DNA of 64,000 nt from Anaerocolumna chitinilytica (lineage in GTDB: Bacteria; Bacillota; Clostridia; Lachnospirales; Lachnospiraceae): NCBI RefSeq assembly GCF_014218355.1, contig NZ_AP023368.1, forward strand, positions 3,724,001 to 3,788,000, written 5' to 3'. Shown in pieces: positions 9,007 through 17,301 of this stretch. The notes beneath the pieces were generated by a model. That model saw only the letters and a program-made list of their open reading frames with translations, was not told the origin of the DNA and searched no databases. The translations under genes and the position numbers were made by a program. Each line of letters opens with the position of its first letter. Positions within the stretch are counted from its first letter, which is position 1.

Positions 9007-11247
9007 TCAATAACTGTTCATAGGGTCAAAGTCAAATTGCACCTGTGTTCCTTGAAATTCCTCACTGAACCGGTAAAAACCGTCCAGAAAATCCTTTGCG
9101 GCTACCAGTCTTTTATAATCCTCCTCTTTTATATAAAAGCAAAAGCGGAAGATATCGTTAGCCTTGGAAAGTCTTGCAGGAGCAGGTCCGATAACATGGT
9201 ACTCTAAAAGTTCTTCTCTCTCCTCCCACTGCTTTAGGGCATTTGTCAGGAGCTCTGATGCTTTGAGTGCTTTTTCTTCCTCTTTCGAGGCTATAAGGAC
9301 AGCCATGATATGAGATGCCGGCGGATAGGACATTAACTTTCGGTAGACCATTTCCTGATTATAGAATTCTTCATAGTCTCCCTTTCCGGCACAAACAACA
9401 CTATGATGCTCTGTCTGGTAGGTCTGTATGACAACTTCTCCCGGAAGCTCTGCTCTTCCAGCTCTTCCGGCTGCCTGGGTAAGAAGCTGGAAGGTTCTCT
9501 CCGAAGCCCTGAAATCCGCTGCATAAAGGGATAAATCTGCTGCCAGTATGCCAACAAGAGTGACCTTTGGAAAATCATGCCCTTTCACTATCATTTGGGT
9601 TCCTACCAGGATATCAGCCTGTCCTTTGGCAAAGGCAGAAAGAATCTCCTCATGTCCGCCTTTTTTTCTGGTAGTGTCCATATCCATACGAAGTATCCTG
9701 GCTGCAGGGAATTCTTTTCTTGCCATCTCCTCCACCTTTTGTGTACCGGTACCAAAAGAAGCAATATATTTCGACCCGCAGGAAGGACATTTCTCCGGAA
9801 AATTTTCTTCATATCCGCAGTAATGGCAGATAAGCTTCCCGCCATTATGGGAAGTCAGAGAAATATCACAATGGGGACACTTTAATACCAGCCCGCAGCT
9901 TCGGCAGGAAATAAACCCTGCATATCCCCGGCGGTTGATGAAGAGCATTACTTGCTCTTTTCTTTGAAGTCTCTCTTCTATCAGCGTTTTTAATTTCCTG
10001 CTGAAAATGGATTTATTTCTCGCCTTTAATTCTTCCCTCAAATCCACTGTCCAGATATGGGGCATCTGCCTCTTTCCTTCTCTGTCCGTAAGGCGATATA
10101 ATTTATATTCTCCATCCAGCGCCTTCTTATAGGATTCCAGCGAAGGCGTAGCTGAGCCTAAGATGACACTCGCATCGCATAGCCTGGCTCTTTCAATGGC
10201 TGTTTCTCTGGCATGGTACTTTGGAGGATTCTCACTCTTATAGCTGCCTTCATGTTCCTCATCTATAATAATAAGACCAAGCTTCTGAAAAGGAGTAAAA
10301 AGAGCCGATCTTGGTCCGATTATAATATCAATATCACCATTTTTTGCTCTTATATACTGGTCATACTTTTCCCCCTGGGAAAGCTTGGAATTCATAATCG
10401 ATACCCTGTCGGAGAATCTTTGATAAAAGCGAAGAACTGTTTGATAGGTCAGGGAAATCTCAGGTATCAGAACAATTACCTGTCTGCCTGTGCTTACTAC
10501 TTCTTCAATTATGTTAATATAGACTTCTGTTTTACCGCTTCCGGTAACTCCATGTAAAAGATAGGTCTGCCTGGTGCCTTCTCTGTATTCCTTTAAGAAA
10601 TCTTCCACAATTTCCTGCTGAGGCGGGGTTAAGACAATTGTTCTGCCAGTAGAAGAAGTCTCCTTTATCGGATTCCGGTATAGAACGCTGGATTCCTTTT
10701 CAATAATACCGAGCTTCTCCATGTCCTTTATGGTCGTTAAGGAAAGTCTTAAAGTATCAATAACCCAATTGTAATCAAGAGAAGGAGTTCTTATCAATGC
10801 TTCCAGTAAACGGACTCTTCCCTTATTGTTTTTCTTTCTTTCCGTTTCCAAAATTATAACAAGCTCTTCTTTCGGAAGAGCTGCTTTAATCATTCGGTTT
10901 TCTTTTTGCTTTACAGTACGTTTTACAGGCAATACCGTCTTAAGGGCTTCGTTCATGGTAGAACCAAAGGTATCTTTTATCCATCCCGCCAGGCTGATAA
11001 GCTGACTTTCCATCACTAAGGCGTCTTCCGCCAGGGCGGTTATGGGCTTGATGGCATCTTCCTTCCATTTAGGCTTATCGGAAAGTCCGATGATAAATCC
11101 TTTTATCTGCCTGTTTCCTTTGCCGAATGGAATAAGAACCTGTGCGCCGATAACTGCTCTGTCCCGTAACTGTTCCGGAATCAGGTATTGGTAGGTTTTA
11201 TCCAGGTCTTCATGTGAAATGTCAACTATGATATCCGCATACTTCAT
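9007..11247 (-). CDS. priA: Primosomal replication restart helicase PriA
   Basis: 3'-5' DNA helicase that reloads the replisome at collapsed forks. It has an N-terminal 3'BD domain, Walker A (GVTGSGKTEVY), a DEEH box (IIDEEHEGSYK) and GSATPSLES. Inserted zinc-binding Cys pairs lie between the helicase lobes (CRSCG, CPHC, CHYCG, CPSCG), followed by motif VI (QAAGRAGR). At 746 residues it is full length. A GGGAG lies seven bases before the ATG. It is 21 bp downstream of murF. Confidence 0.97.
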   Translation of the reverse strand: MKYADIIVDISHEDLDKTYQYLIPEQLRDRAVIGAQVLIPFGKGNRQIKGFIIGLSDKPKWKEDAIKPITALAEDALVMESQLISLAGWIKDTFGSTMNEALKTVLPVKRTVKQKENRMIKAALPKEELVIILETERKKNNKGRVRLLEALIRTPSLDYNWVIDTLRLSLTTIKDMEKLGIIEKESSVLYRNPIKETSSTGRTIVLTPPQQEIVEDFLKEYREGTRQTYLLHGVTGSGKTEVYINIIEEVVSTGRQVIVLIPEISLTYQTVLRFYQRFSDRVSIMNSKLSQGEKYDQYIRAKNGDIDIIIGPRSALFTPFQKLGLIIIDEEHEGSYKSENPPKYHARETAIERARLCDASVILGSATPSLESYKKALDGEYKLYRLTDREGKRQMPHIWTVDLREELKARNKSIFSRKLKTLIEERLQRKEQVMLFINRRGYAGFISCRSCGLVLKCPHCDISLTSHNGGKLICHYCGYEENFPEKCPSCGSKYIASFGTGTQKVEEMARKEFPAARILRMDMDTTRKKGGHEEILSAFAKGQADILVGTQMIVKGHDFPKVTLVGILAADLSLYAADFRASERTFQLLTQAAGRAGRAELPGEVVIQTYQTEHHSVVCAGKGDYEEFYNQEMVYRKLMSYPPASHIMAVLIASKEEEKALKASELLTNALKQWEEREELLEYHVIGPAPARLSKANDIFRFCFYIKEEDYKRLVAAKDFLDGFYRFSEEFQGTQVQFDFDPMNSY

Positions 11248-11268
11248 TACCTAACTCCCGCCTTTCTT

Positions 11269-12750
11269 TCACTTAAGTTCTTTTACAATTTCATCTGTTT
11301 TCATACCTCTGGAACCCTTTATGAGAACGCCGTCTCCACTTTTCAGATAGGTTTTCAGGAAGGAAATTGCCTCCTGATTATTTGTAAAGGAATAAGTTTC
11401 TGTTGGAACTCCCCTGTCCTTAATTGCCTTTGCTATATATAAAGCCTCTTCCCCTATGGTTACCACACAGTCCAAGCTATTTTCCGCTATAAACTCTCCT
11501 ACTTCATAGTGGCTTTGCTTTGAAATCTCACCTAACTCTTTCACGTCCGCTAATACCGCTATTCGACGGCTCACATTCTCTAATTCCTTTAAAACACCAA
11601 TGCCGCTTTTCATGGAATCAGGACTTGCGTTATAAGAATCATCGATTATCTTTTTACCATTTGAAAGAATAATCTGTCCTCTCATTGCAATAGGCTGGTA
11701 CTCCTTAAGGCCAGTTTTAGCAAGACTTACAGGTATATTATAGAACCAGGTAATGGCAAGAGCTGCCAGAGCATTGTATACATTATGAAGTCCCGGTACC
11801 TTTAAGTGGATTTCTTCTGTCAAAGTTTCTCTTACTGCCTTATCATCACTTATTCCATTGGGAGTAAGCCATAAGTTATTCTTCTCCTTGGGGTAAGTCA
11901 GGGTAAAGACAGTCTCTTCGGATACCGTTCTAATATCTGTGGCACGAAAGTCACAGTCTTCACTGATTCCATAAGTGATAACCTGACTGGCCGCAAGCTT
12001 CTTCTTTGTAATCTCTGCCAGGTCGATGGTTATCTGTCCATTCTTAAGGCACTGTGCTGCCTCCCCCAATAAATCGTCATCTCTGTTTAATACAAGACAG
12101 CCGCCTTCTTTAAAGGAGTTTATAATATTCATTTTCTCCTTACGGATATTTTCCCTGGTCTTTAGCTGGGCAATATGAGAGATTCCGATATTGGTCATAA
12201 TAGCAGCTTCCGGCTGGGCAATGTTACACAATCTTGCCATTTCACCTTCTTCGCTCATACCCATCTCAATAATTCCTACTTGGTGCTCTTTAGACAATTT
12301 TAACATCATCAGCGGAAGTCCGATCTGACTGTTCATATTTCCCTCAGTTTTTAATACACACCGCGCTGTACCAAAAGCTGCCGCCACCATTTCTTTTGTA
12401 GTTGTTTTCCCTACACTGCCAGTGATTCCTACAATTGGTATAGGAAACTTATCTCTATAATAAGTTCCAAGGTTTTGCAGGGCTTTAAAGGTATCCTCCA
12501 CTAATATGCAGGCCTTTCCTTCTATCTTATCAATTTCCTTCCCTGACAGACAGGAAGACGCACCGGCTGCAAGAGCATCCTTAATAAAATCATGCCCGTC
12601 AACTCTCTCCCCTACAATAGGTACAAAAAGAGAGCCCGGTGTAACGCTTTTAGAACTGGTAAATACCTCTTCTACTTTTAAGGTTTCGTCTCCCCAAAGG
12701 ATTCTTCCCCCTACTGCAAGGGCTATTTCTTTTATTGTCAATACTTCCAT
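11269..12750 (-). CDS. murF: UDP-MurNAc-tripeptide--D-Ala-D-Ala ligase MurF
   Basis: Adds D-Ala-D-Ala to the muropeptide precursor in the cytoplasm. Mur-ligase layout: N-terminal substrate domain, ATPase domain with GITGSVGKTTTKEMV, central motifs (EMGMSEEGEMARL, TNIGISHI) and a C-terminal domain beginning near DDSYNASPDSM, a MurF hallmark. It is 493 residues. The start has a GAGG eight bases upstream. An 84-bp gap separates it from murE, and both share the promoter upstream of murE. Confidence 0.96.
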   Translation of the reverse strand: MEVLTIKEIALAVGGRILWGDETLKVEEVFTSSKSVTPGSLFVPIVGERVDGHDFIKDALAAGASSCLSGKEIDKIEGKACILVEDTFKALQNLGTYYRDKFPIPIVGITGSVGKTTTKEMVAAAFGTARCVLKTEGNMNSQIGLPLMMLKLSKEHQVGIIEMGMSEEGEMARLCNIAQPEAAIMTNIGISHIAQLKTRENIRKEKMNIINSFKEGGCLVLNRDDDLLGEAAQCLKNGQITIDLAEITKKKLAASQVITYGISEDCDFRATDIRTVSEETVFTLTYPKEKNNLWLTPNGISDDKAVRETLTEEIHLKVPGLHNVYNALAALAITWFYNIPVSLAKTGLKEYQPIAMRGQIILSNGKKIIDDSYNASPDSMKSGIGVLKELENVSRRIAVLADVKELGEISKQSHYEVGEFIAENSLDCVVTIGEEALYIAKAIKDRGVPTETYSFTNNQEAISFLKTYLKSGDGVLIKGSRGMKTDEIVKELK

Positions 12751-12834
12751 TGTAATATCCTCTTTTCCGAATATCTAATCTGTAATCAGACATCCGTTAA
12801 TCAACCAAATTTCTATAACTTAATACGAAGTTTA

Positions 12835-14319
12835 TTAAATTATCGTCTTTCCTTCTGCTTGGATTTCTTCCACTGCCTGCCTGATAAGGTCTCTCTCATC
12901 CATCTTATACTTTACGCCCTTTATTTCCTGATAATCTTCATGGCCCTTACCGGCAAGAACAACCACATCTCCTTCTTTTGCATTCTCAATGCAGTATTTA
13001 ATGGCTTCTTTTCGGTCTATGATAGACACATATTCGCCTTTCCCCTTTTTCACACCTGTTATAATATCATTTAAGATATCCTCCGGTTCCTCAAATCTTG
13101 GATTATCCGAGGTTACTACCGTAAGGTCAGCCAGATTGGAGGAGATTTCACCCATCTCATATCGTCTTAACTTAGAACGGTTGCCTCCGCAGCCAAACAA
13201 GCAGACAAGTCTCTTGGGTTCGTAGGCTTTTAGTGTAGTTAATAAGCTCTCAAGACTCATGGCATTATGCGCATAGTCTATCATCATAGAGAATTTGGAA
13301 GAAATAGCCACCGGTTCCACTCTGCCTTTTACTTTGACCATCGTAAGGGCTTTTTGGATTTCTTCTTCGTGTATTCCAAAATGTCTGCAGATAGCAATCG
13401 CAGTTAATGAGTTATATACATTGAATTTACCGGGAAGATTTACAAATACCTCGTAATCCAATAATCCCTTTAACTGATATGTTACACCCAAGCTGCCGTC
13501 CCTGCTGTGAAGGTTGATATTAACGGCCATTAAATCTGCCTTCTCTTCAATACCATAGGTTTCAAGCTTACAGGTGTGACCTTTTAGTACCTCTTCCATA
13601 TGTGAATCATCTGCATTTGCAATGCCTACGACACAATTCTTAAAAAGCAATCCCTTGCAATGCATATATTCTTCAAAATCCTTATGTTCGTCTGGTCCGA
13701 TATGATCCGGTTCAATATTTGTAAAAATACCATAATCAAAAACAAAGCCGGCAACTCTGTGAAGCATAAGTCCCTGAGAGGATACTTCCATGACTACACA
13801 CTGACAGCCTTCTTCCACCATTTTCGCAAAATATTCCTGTATCTGATAAGATTCCGGGGTAGTATTGGCTGACGGTATTACCGTTTCCCCAATAATGACT
13901 TCTATGGTCCCGATTAATCCGGTCTTTAAACCGGAATTTTCCAAAATAGAGCGCACCATATAGGCAGTAGTAGTCTTCCCCTTTGTTCCGGTGATTCCTA
14001 TGGTCTTTAATTTTTCTGCCGGATAATCAAAATATGCCGCTGACATACATGCCAATGCAAGGCGGGTATCACTTACCTTAATTAAAGTGACTTCTTCTCC
14101 CTCTAGCTCAACCTCTTCGGATATAATAAGGACTTTTGCTCCTTTATTCACTACTTCCTTTGCGTATTCATGTCCGTTTGTCTTAAATCCTTTAATACAA
14201 ACAAAAACGGAACCATCTGTTACCTTTCTGGAGTCATATACCAGATTGAGGATCTCTACGTCCAGGGTTCCTTTAACGACTGTATATTCTATTTTTTCTA
14301 ATAACTTTCCTAACAGCAT
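12835..14319 (-). CDS. murE: UDP-MurNAc-tripeptide synthetase MurE, probably meso-DAP-adding
   Basis: Adds the third amino acid to UDP-MurNAc-L-Ala-D-Glu. Motifs: GITGTKGKTTTAYM (ATP), NTTPES (UDP-substrate region), EVSSQGL, FTNIEPDHIG (the usual LxxDHxG is slightly changed) and SDNPRFEEPEDI. The DNPR tetrad is the known meso-diaminopimelate selector, so a DAP-type wall is inferred. It is 494 residues. GGGAGG lies six bases before ATG 14319. First gene of the long minus-strand run; its 5' leader has a terminator-like hairpin. Confidence 0.96.
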   Translation of the reverse strand: MLLGKLLEKIEYTVVKGTLDVEILNLVYDSRKVTDGSVFVCIKGFKTNGHEYAKEVVNKGAKVLIISEEVELEGEEVTLIKVSDTRLALACMSAAYFDYPAEKLKTIGITGTKGKTTTAYMVRSILENSGLKTGLIGTIEVIIGETVIPSANTTPESYQIQEYFAKMVEEGCQCVVMEVSSQGLMLHRVAGFVFDYGIFTNIEPDHIGPDEHKDFEEYMHCKGLLFKNCVVGIANADDSHMEEVLKGHTCKLETYGIEEKADLMAVNINLHSRDGSLGVTYQLKGLLDYEVFVNLPGKFNVYNSLTAIAICRHFGIHEEEIQKALTMVKVKGRVEPVAISSKFSMMIDYAHNAMSLESLLTTLKAYEPKRLVCLFGCGGNRSKLRRYEMGEISSNLADLTVVTSDNPRFEEPEDILNDIITGVKKGKGEYVSIIDRKEAIKYCIENAKEGDVVVLAGKGHEDYQEIKGVKYKMDERDLIRQAVEEIQAEGKTII

Positions 14320-14391
14320 ATTATACCTCCCATATAAATATATGATAACCTATTACCCATATTCCAATCTTTGGATAGCTGCATTTTCCCC

Positions 14392-14426
14392 GAAAGAAAA
14401 GCCCATCCTGGCTGCCCCGGATGGGC
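14392..14426 (-). terminator. Intrinsic terminator/attenuator in the murE leader
   Basis: On the minus strand GCCCATCC and GGATGGGC form an 8-bp GC-rich stem with a 10-base loop, followed at once by TTTTCTTTC. It lies only about 30 bases after the expected murE transcript start and about 75 bases before the murE start codon. Upstream gene expression cannot be its purpose, because the next gene is divergent. An upstream ATGGG (14446-14450) could pair with the CCCAT of the 5' arm and compete with the terminator. Confidence 0.7.
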
Positions 14427-14460
14427 TCATTTCAAGGCGGCAATACCCATGCTTTTGTTC

Positions 14461-14489
14461 ATTATATAACACTAGGCATACCTTGTCAA
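14461..14489 (-). promoter_or_regulatory. Consensus sigma-A promoter for murE
   Basis: On the minus strand TTGACA (14489-14484), a 17-base spacer and TATAAT (14466-14461) match the vegetative consensus at all 12 positions. The expected start is near 14454, giving a leader of about 135 bases to murE that contains the hairpin at 14401-14426. Confidence 0.85.
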
Positions 14490-14512
14490 TGAAAGGGAAG
14501 TCATGGTATACT
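14483..14512 (+). promoter_or_regulatory. Promoter for the zinc-ribbon gene, sharing its -35 with the murE promoter
   Basis: TTGTCA (14483-14488), an 18-base spacer and TATACT (14507-14512) form a good sigma-A promoter pointing right. The -35 box overlaps the murE -35 (TTGACA on the other strand) by five bases within TTGTCAA. Confidence 0.65.
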
Positions 14513-14548
14513 AAGGTGTCATAATCAAATCAGAAAGGATTGTTTCTT

Positions 14549-14923
14549 ATGTTTTTTATTATGGGGATCTCAAAGGGTGAGAGAAAACTTAATTTTGTTC
14601 AGACTTTTGTTTGTTCTGCCTGCGGAAAATTCGGGCGTTTAGAAGTTTATATGACTTATACGTATTTTACATTATTCTTTATACCTTTATTTCGCTGGAA
14701 TACGGAATATTATGTTGTATCCTCCTGCTGCGGAACAGTTTATTCCATTGATAAAGCCCTTGGAAAGCGTATTCAAAAGGGGGAAGAAATACACTTTAAC
14801 GACAATGATTTACTAAAAACCGGGAGTCCTTTTCAAAGAAGTGAAGCCTCAAACTGCCCTTCCTGTGGTTATCCTGTCAGTAAAGATTTTGAGTTTTGTC
14901 CCAAATGCGGAAGAAAGCTATAA
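14549..14923 (+). CDS. Zinc-ribbon protein with a hydrophobic middle segment
   Basis: Function unknown. An N-terminal Cys pair (CSAC) and a later Cys-Cys (SSCCG) could form one zinc site. A C-terminal zinc ribbon has CPSCGYP and CPKCGRK. Between them the segment YTYFTLFFIPLFRW is hydrophobic enough to contact the membrane. I chose the ATG at 14549, nine bases after AAAGGA, over a TTG three codons upstream. That gives 124 residues. It is transcribed divergently from murE from an overlapping promoter. The general layout recalls zinc-ribbon domain proteins of unknown role in Firmicutes. Confidence 0.75.
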   Translation: MFFIMGISKGERKLNFVQTFVCSACGKFGRLEVYMTYTYFTLFFIPLFRWNTEYYVVSSCCGTVYSIDKALGKRIQKGEEIHFNDNDLLKTGSPFQRSEASNCPSCGYPVSKDFEFCPKCGRKL

Positions 14924-14962
14924 GAACCTTTAAGATTATGGCACTGCAATAAAATTCCCAAT

Positions 14963-14995
14963 CAGCATAACTGCAGCTTATCTGCACTTATGCTG
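14963..14995. promoter_or_regulatory. Inverted repeat upstream of the ArsR-type gene (candidate operator)
   Basis: Arms CAGCATAACTGCAG and CTGCACTTATGCTG match at 13 of 14 positions around a 5-base spacer. The dyad ends about 10 bases before the GGAGG of the regulator gene and has no U-run after it. An operator or a hairpin near the ribosome binding site therefore fits better than a terminator. Confidence 0.5.
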
Positions 14996-15016
14996 CTAAT
15001 ATAATGGAGGTTTCGA

Positions 15017-15934
15017 ATGCTGCACATAAAGAGTTTGGATGAAGGGCTGGAAGTCTTTAAGGCTTTGGGTTCTGATATTAGAGTGGATATCATAAAACTT
15101 CTTTTAAAAAATAAAGGAATGAGTATGAACGAACTTGCTGCAAGTCTCAATATAACGAATGGAGCTTTGACAAGTCATATTAAAAAATTAGAGGATTGCG
15201 GTATTGTATCTATTGTAAATGAGCCTGCGGTACACGGTAACCAGAAGACTTGCATGGTTTGGCTGGATAAGATTCTTATTGATCTTGATACAACAGATAC
15301 TCATAAGAATATTTATGAAACTGAAATCCGTATCGGCCATTATACGAACTTTCAGATACATCCTATCTGCGGTTTGGCCACAGCTTACCGATTCGTCGGT
15401 GAAGTGGACGACCCAAGATATTTTACTCATCCGGACAGGGTAGATGCAGATATTTTATGGTTTAATAAGGGTTACATTGAATATGTAATACCCAACTTTG
15501 TTCCTGCCTATCAAAAGATTGACCAGTTATCCATCTGTGCGGAAATTGGCACGAAGGCTCCTGAAACCAGTTCCTCTGTTCCTGCTGTCATAGACTTTAT
15601 GTTAAATGACACCCCCATTGGTTCCTGGAGAAGTCCTGGTGATTTTGCTGATAATACCTCAGGTATTTTTACTCCTGACTGGTGGTACCGCAATTGGAAG
15701 CAGTATGGTATGCTTAAAAACATAACAATTAATAATAACGGTACTTTTCTGGATGGTCTTAAAATATCCTCTGTTTCTTTAAAAGATTTCATGCTGGATT
15801 ACAAAAGTACTATCAAATTCCGTTTCAGTATCGATTCTGAAGCAGAGCATACCGGGGGAATAACTATCTTCGGCCGCAATTTCGGAAACTATAATCAGAA
15901 TATTAATATACGTATTCATTATAGCCCTATGTAA
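15017..15934 (+). CDS. ArsR-type winged-helix transcription regulator with large C-terminal domain
   Basis: Residues about 8-75 form an ArsR-like winged helix: VFKALGSDIRVDIIKLL, then MNELAASLNITNGALTSHIKKLEDCGIV. The remaining 230 residues are a separate, probably beta-rich, domain rich in aromatic residues (TPDWWYRNWKQYGM). It is likely to bind an effector, and I could not assign the ligand. The typical ArsR metal-binding Cys motif (ELCVCD) is absent, so a metal sensor is unlikely. At 305 residues it is about three times a normal ArsR. A strong GGAGG lies six bases before the ATG. The dyad just upstream may be its own operator. Confidence 0.8.
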   Translation: MLHIKSLDEGLEVFKALGSDIRVDIIKLLLKNKGMSMNELAASLNITNGALTSHIKKLEDCGIVSIVNEPAVHGNQKTCMVWLDKILIDLDTTDTHKNIYETEIRIGHYTNFQIHPICGLATAYRFVGEVDDPRYFTHPDRVDADILWFNKGYIEYVIPNFVPAYQKIDQLSICAEIGTKAPETSSSVPAVIDFMLNDTPIGSWRSPGDFADNTSGIFTPDWWYRNWKQYGMLKNITINNNGTFLDGLKISSVSLKDFMLDYKSTIKFRFSIDSEAEHTGGITIFGRNFGNYNQNINIRIHYSPM

Positions 15935-15938
15935 AAGT

Positions 15939-16004
15939 TTTAGGCAGGAATATATGATTTGACACCAGGATTATCTCCTGTTGCCTTCACCTTTCCTGCC
16001 TAAA
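15939..16004. terminator. Possible bidirectional terminator between convergent genes
   Basis: TTTAGGCAGGAA and TTCCTGCCTAAA form a perfect 12-bp stem around a 42-base loop. The loop contains a smaller dyad (CAGGA/TCCTG). It sits exactly between the ends of the ArsR-type gene (plus) and ymaF (minus). The long loop and short U-runs make its strength uncertain. Confidence 0.5.
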
Positions 16005-16005
16005 T

Positions 16006-16353
16006 TTATAAAACATCTGTTGGATTATCCATAAGGGTAACCAGACGAAAGCCATGAGCATGACCATCCGCATCTGTTGTAATACCCTCCAGGTAGTGTA
16101 CATGTTTGTCTCCCATGGGTATTGCCCCGCATATCCTCCCCTTATATTCATGAAAATGTCCGTCGGTATTATCCGTTTGGAATACAATTTCATGACAATG
16201 ATTACCATTTTCTAAAAATATGGCTTCCCCTGTAATAAAGGAATAACGATGATAATGCTTATCTTCAGCCATTTTAAGGTACCCTTGCACCTCATGCACA
16301 TGACTTTTATATTGAGAATTACTTTTTTTTATTTTTATTTTAATATAACCCAA
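16006..16353 (-). CDS. ymaF: YmaF-family histidine-rich protein
   Basis: Small cytoplasmic protein of unknown function. It carries the family's repeated His motifs: SHVHEV, HYHRYSFITGEAI, NHCHEIVFQTD, GHFHEYKG, KHVHYLEG and GHAHGF, ending in LMDNP. The regularly spaced His pairs suggest metal binding (inference). The frame runs upstream to an ATG at 16389, but AAGGAG lies nine bases before a TTG at 16353, which I take as the start (116 residues). It is downstream of the DUF1653 gene and may share its transcript. Confidence 0.8.
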   Translation of the reverse strand: MGYIKIKIKKSNSQYKSHVHEVQGYLKMAEDKHYHRYSFITGEAIFLENGNHCHEIVFQTDNTDGHFHEYKGRICGAIPMGDKHVHYLEGITTDADGHAHGFRLVTLMDNPTDVL

Positions 16354-16449
16354 ACTGCTCAGCTCCTTAAGACAACATCCTATTTGCAATCATGCCTAAA
16401 AGTATCATATGCAGCTTATCTAAAAGAGTTCGTTTTTTTAATTTCCATA

Positions 16450-17055
16450 CTATCGGAGCCTTCTGTTTTCAAATCTGGCATGAGTCTTTAAACAATATAT
16501 CAAACTATTGATCTTATCTTCAATATCTCCTTCTCCAAGGTTGCAGTCAACAGATAATGCCATATGGTTTAGTATGCTTTCATTTAAGTATTTGCGGCTT
16601 CCTGCCAATACATTGAGCTTATCTTCATAATTCTTTGCATCCAGGAACTCCATAAGCACAGGATTTACACCTCCTGCTGCTTCTCTTCTTTCGTAACTTA
16701 TATCTGGTCTGGAAAGTTGAACACTTGGTTCTCCCCATACTTTTTCAGTTTTTATATTTTCTTCTTCTGACGTTACCTTCTCTGCTGCTTTTAATGATTC
16801 ATCCCTTTTTGAAGCTCCAGAGTAATCTTCTGAAAAACCTAAAGGAACTTTTTGATACTGTGCAGCAATAGGCTGCATTTCTTTTATAAAATCAATCCAA
16901 GGCATCACATAAATTTTATATTCTCCAAATAATGCCTGATACACTGCCATTTCGGTATTCACACTCTCATAAGCAGCCAATGCAATAAACTGTACAAGAT
17001 TATTATTTCTATCTATAAATTGTTGTCCGGCTGCCGGTATTGTTCGATCTCCCAT
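16450..17055 (-). CDS. DUF1653-domain protein with unassigned C-terminal region
   Basis: The first 65 residues fit DUF1653: an AGQQFIDRNNNLVQFI strand, then MAVYQALFGEYKIYVMPWIDFIKEM. The rest (about 70-201) is hydrophilic, begins with a Glu/Lys-rich linker and ends in a helical region with two Cys (VDCNLGEGDIEDKI, LIYCLKTHARF). I do not recognise that part. Most DUF1653 proteins are under 100 residues, so this is an extended version. AAGGAG precedes the ATG, and a TTGAAG-17-TATAAT promoter lies just upstream. Confidence 0.75.
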   Translation of the reverse strand: MGDRTIPAAGQQFIDRNNNLVQFIALAAYESVNTEMAVYQALFGEYKIYVMPWIDFIKEMQPIAAQYQKVPLGFSEDYSGASKRDESLKAAEKVTSEEENIKTEKVWGEPSVQLSRPDISYERREAAGGVNPVLMEFLDAKNYEDKLNVLAGSRKYLNESILNHMALSVDCNLGEGDIEDKINSLIYCLKTHARFENRRLR

Positions 17056-17108
17056 TTGGATTCTCCTTCCATAGGACGGTTTACTAAAGTATAGCCCATC
17101 TTTTATTT

Positions 17109-17137
17109 ATTATATCCTTTTATCGACAATTCTTCAA
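17109..17137 (-). promoter_or_regulatory. Promoter for the DUF1653 gene
   Basis: On the minus strand TTGAAG (17137-17132), a 17-base spacer and TATAAT (17114-17109), about 55 bases before the start codon. Confidence 0.65.
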
Positions 17138-17228
17138 CTTCAACCGTTACAATCCCTATGGTAAACTGAATTACAAAGGCGTTTTCTGTCTTATTTTTAT
17201 TATATTAATTGTATAATTATGAAAAATG

Positions 17229-17257
17229 TTGACTTCATTTTGAAAAACGGCTACAAT
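17229..17257 (+). promoter_or_regulatory. Promoter for the DAHP synthase gene
   Basis: TTGACT (17229-17234), a 17-base spacer and TACAAT (17252-17257), about 45 bases before the start codon. No T-box or tryptophan-type leader fits in so short a leader. Confidence 0.7.
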
Positions 17258-17301
17258 GCTCTTTAACAAGAAGTAATTACATGAAGCAAAGGAGTATTGT
17301 T

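Noticed and set aside
9333..9885. Several overlapping open frames on both strands inside priA
   Set aside because: They are shadow frames of a clear full-length helicase with all motifs. None has a ribosome binding site or a recognisable product.
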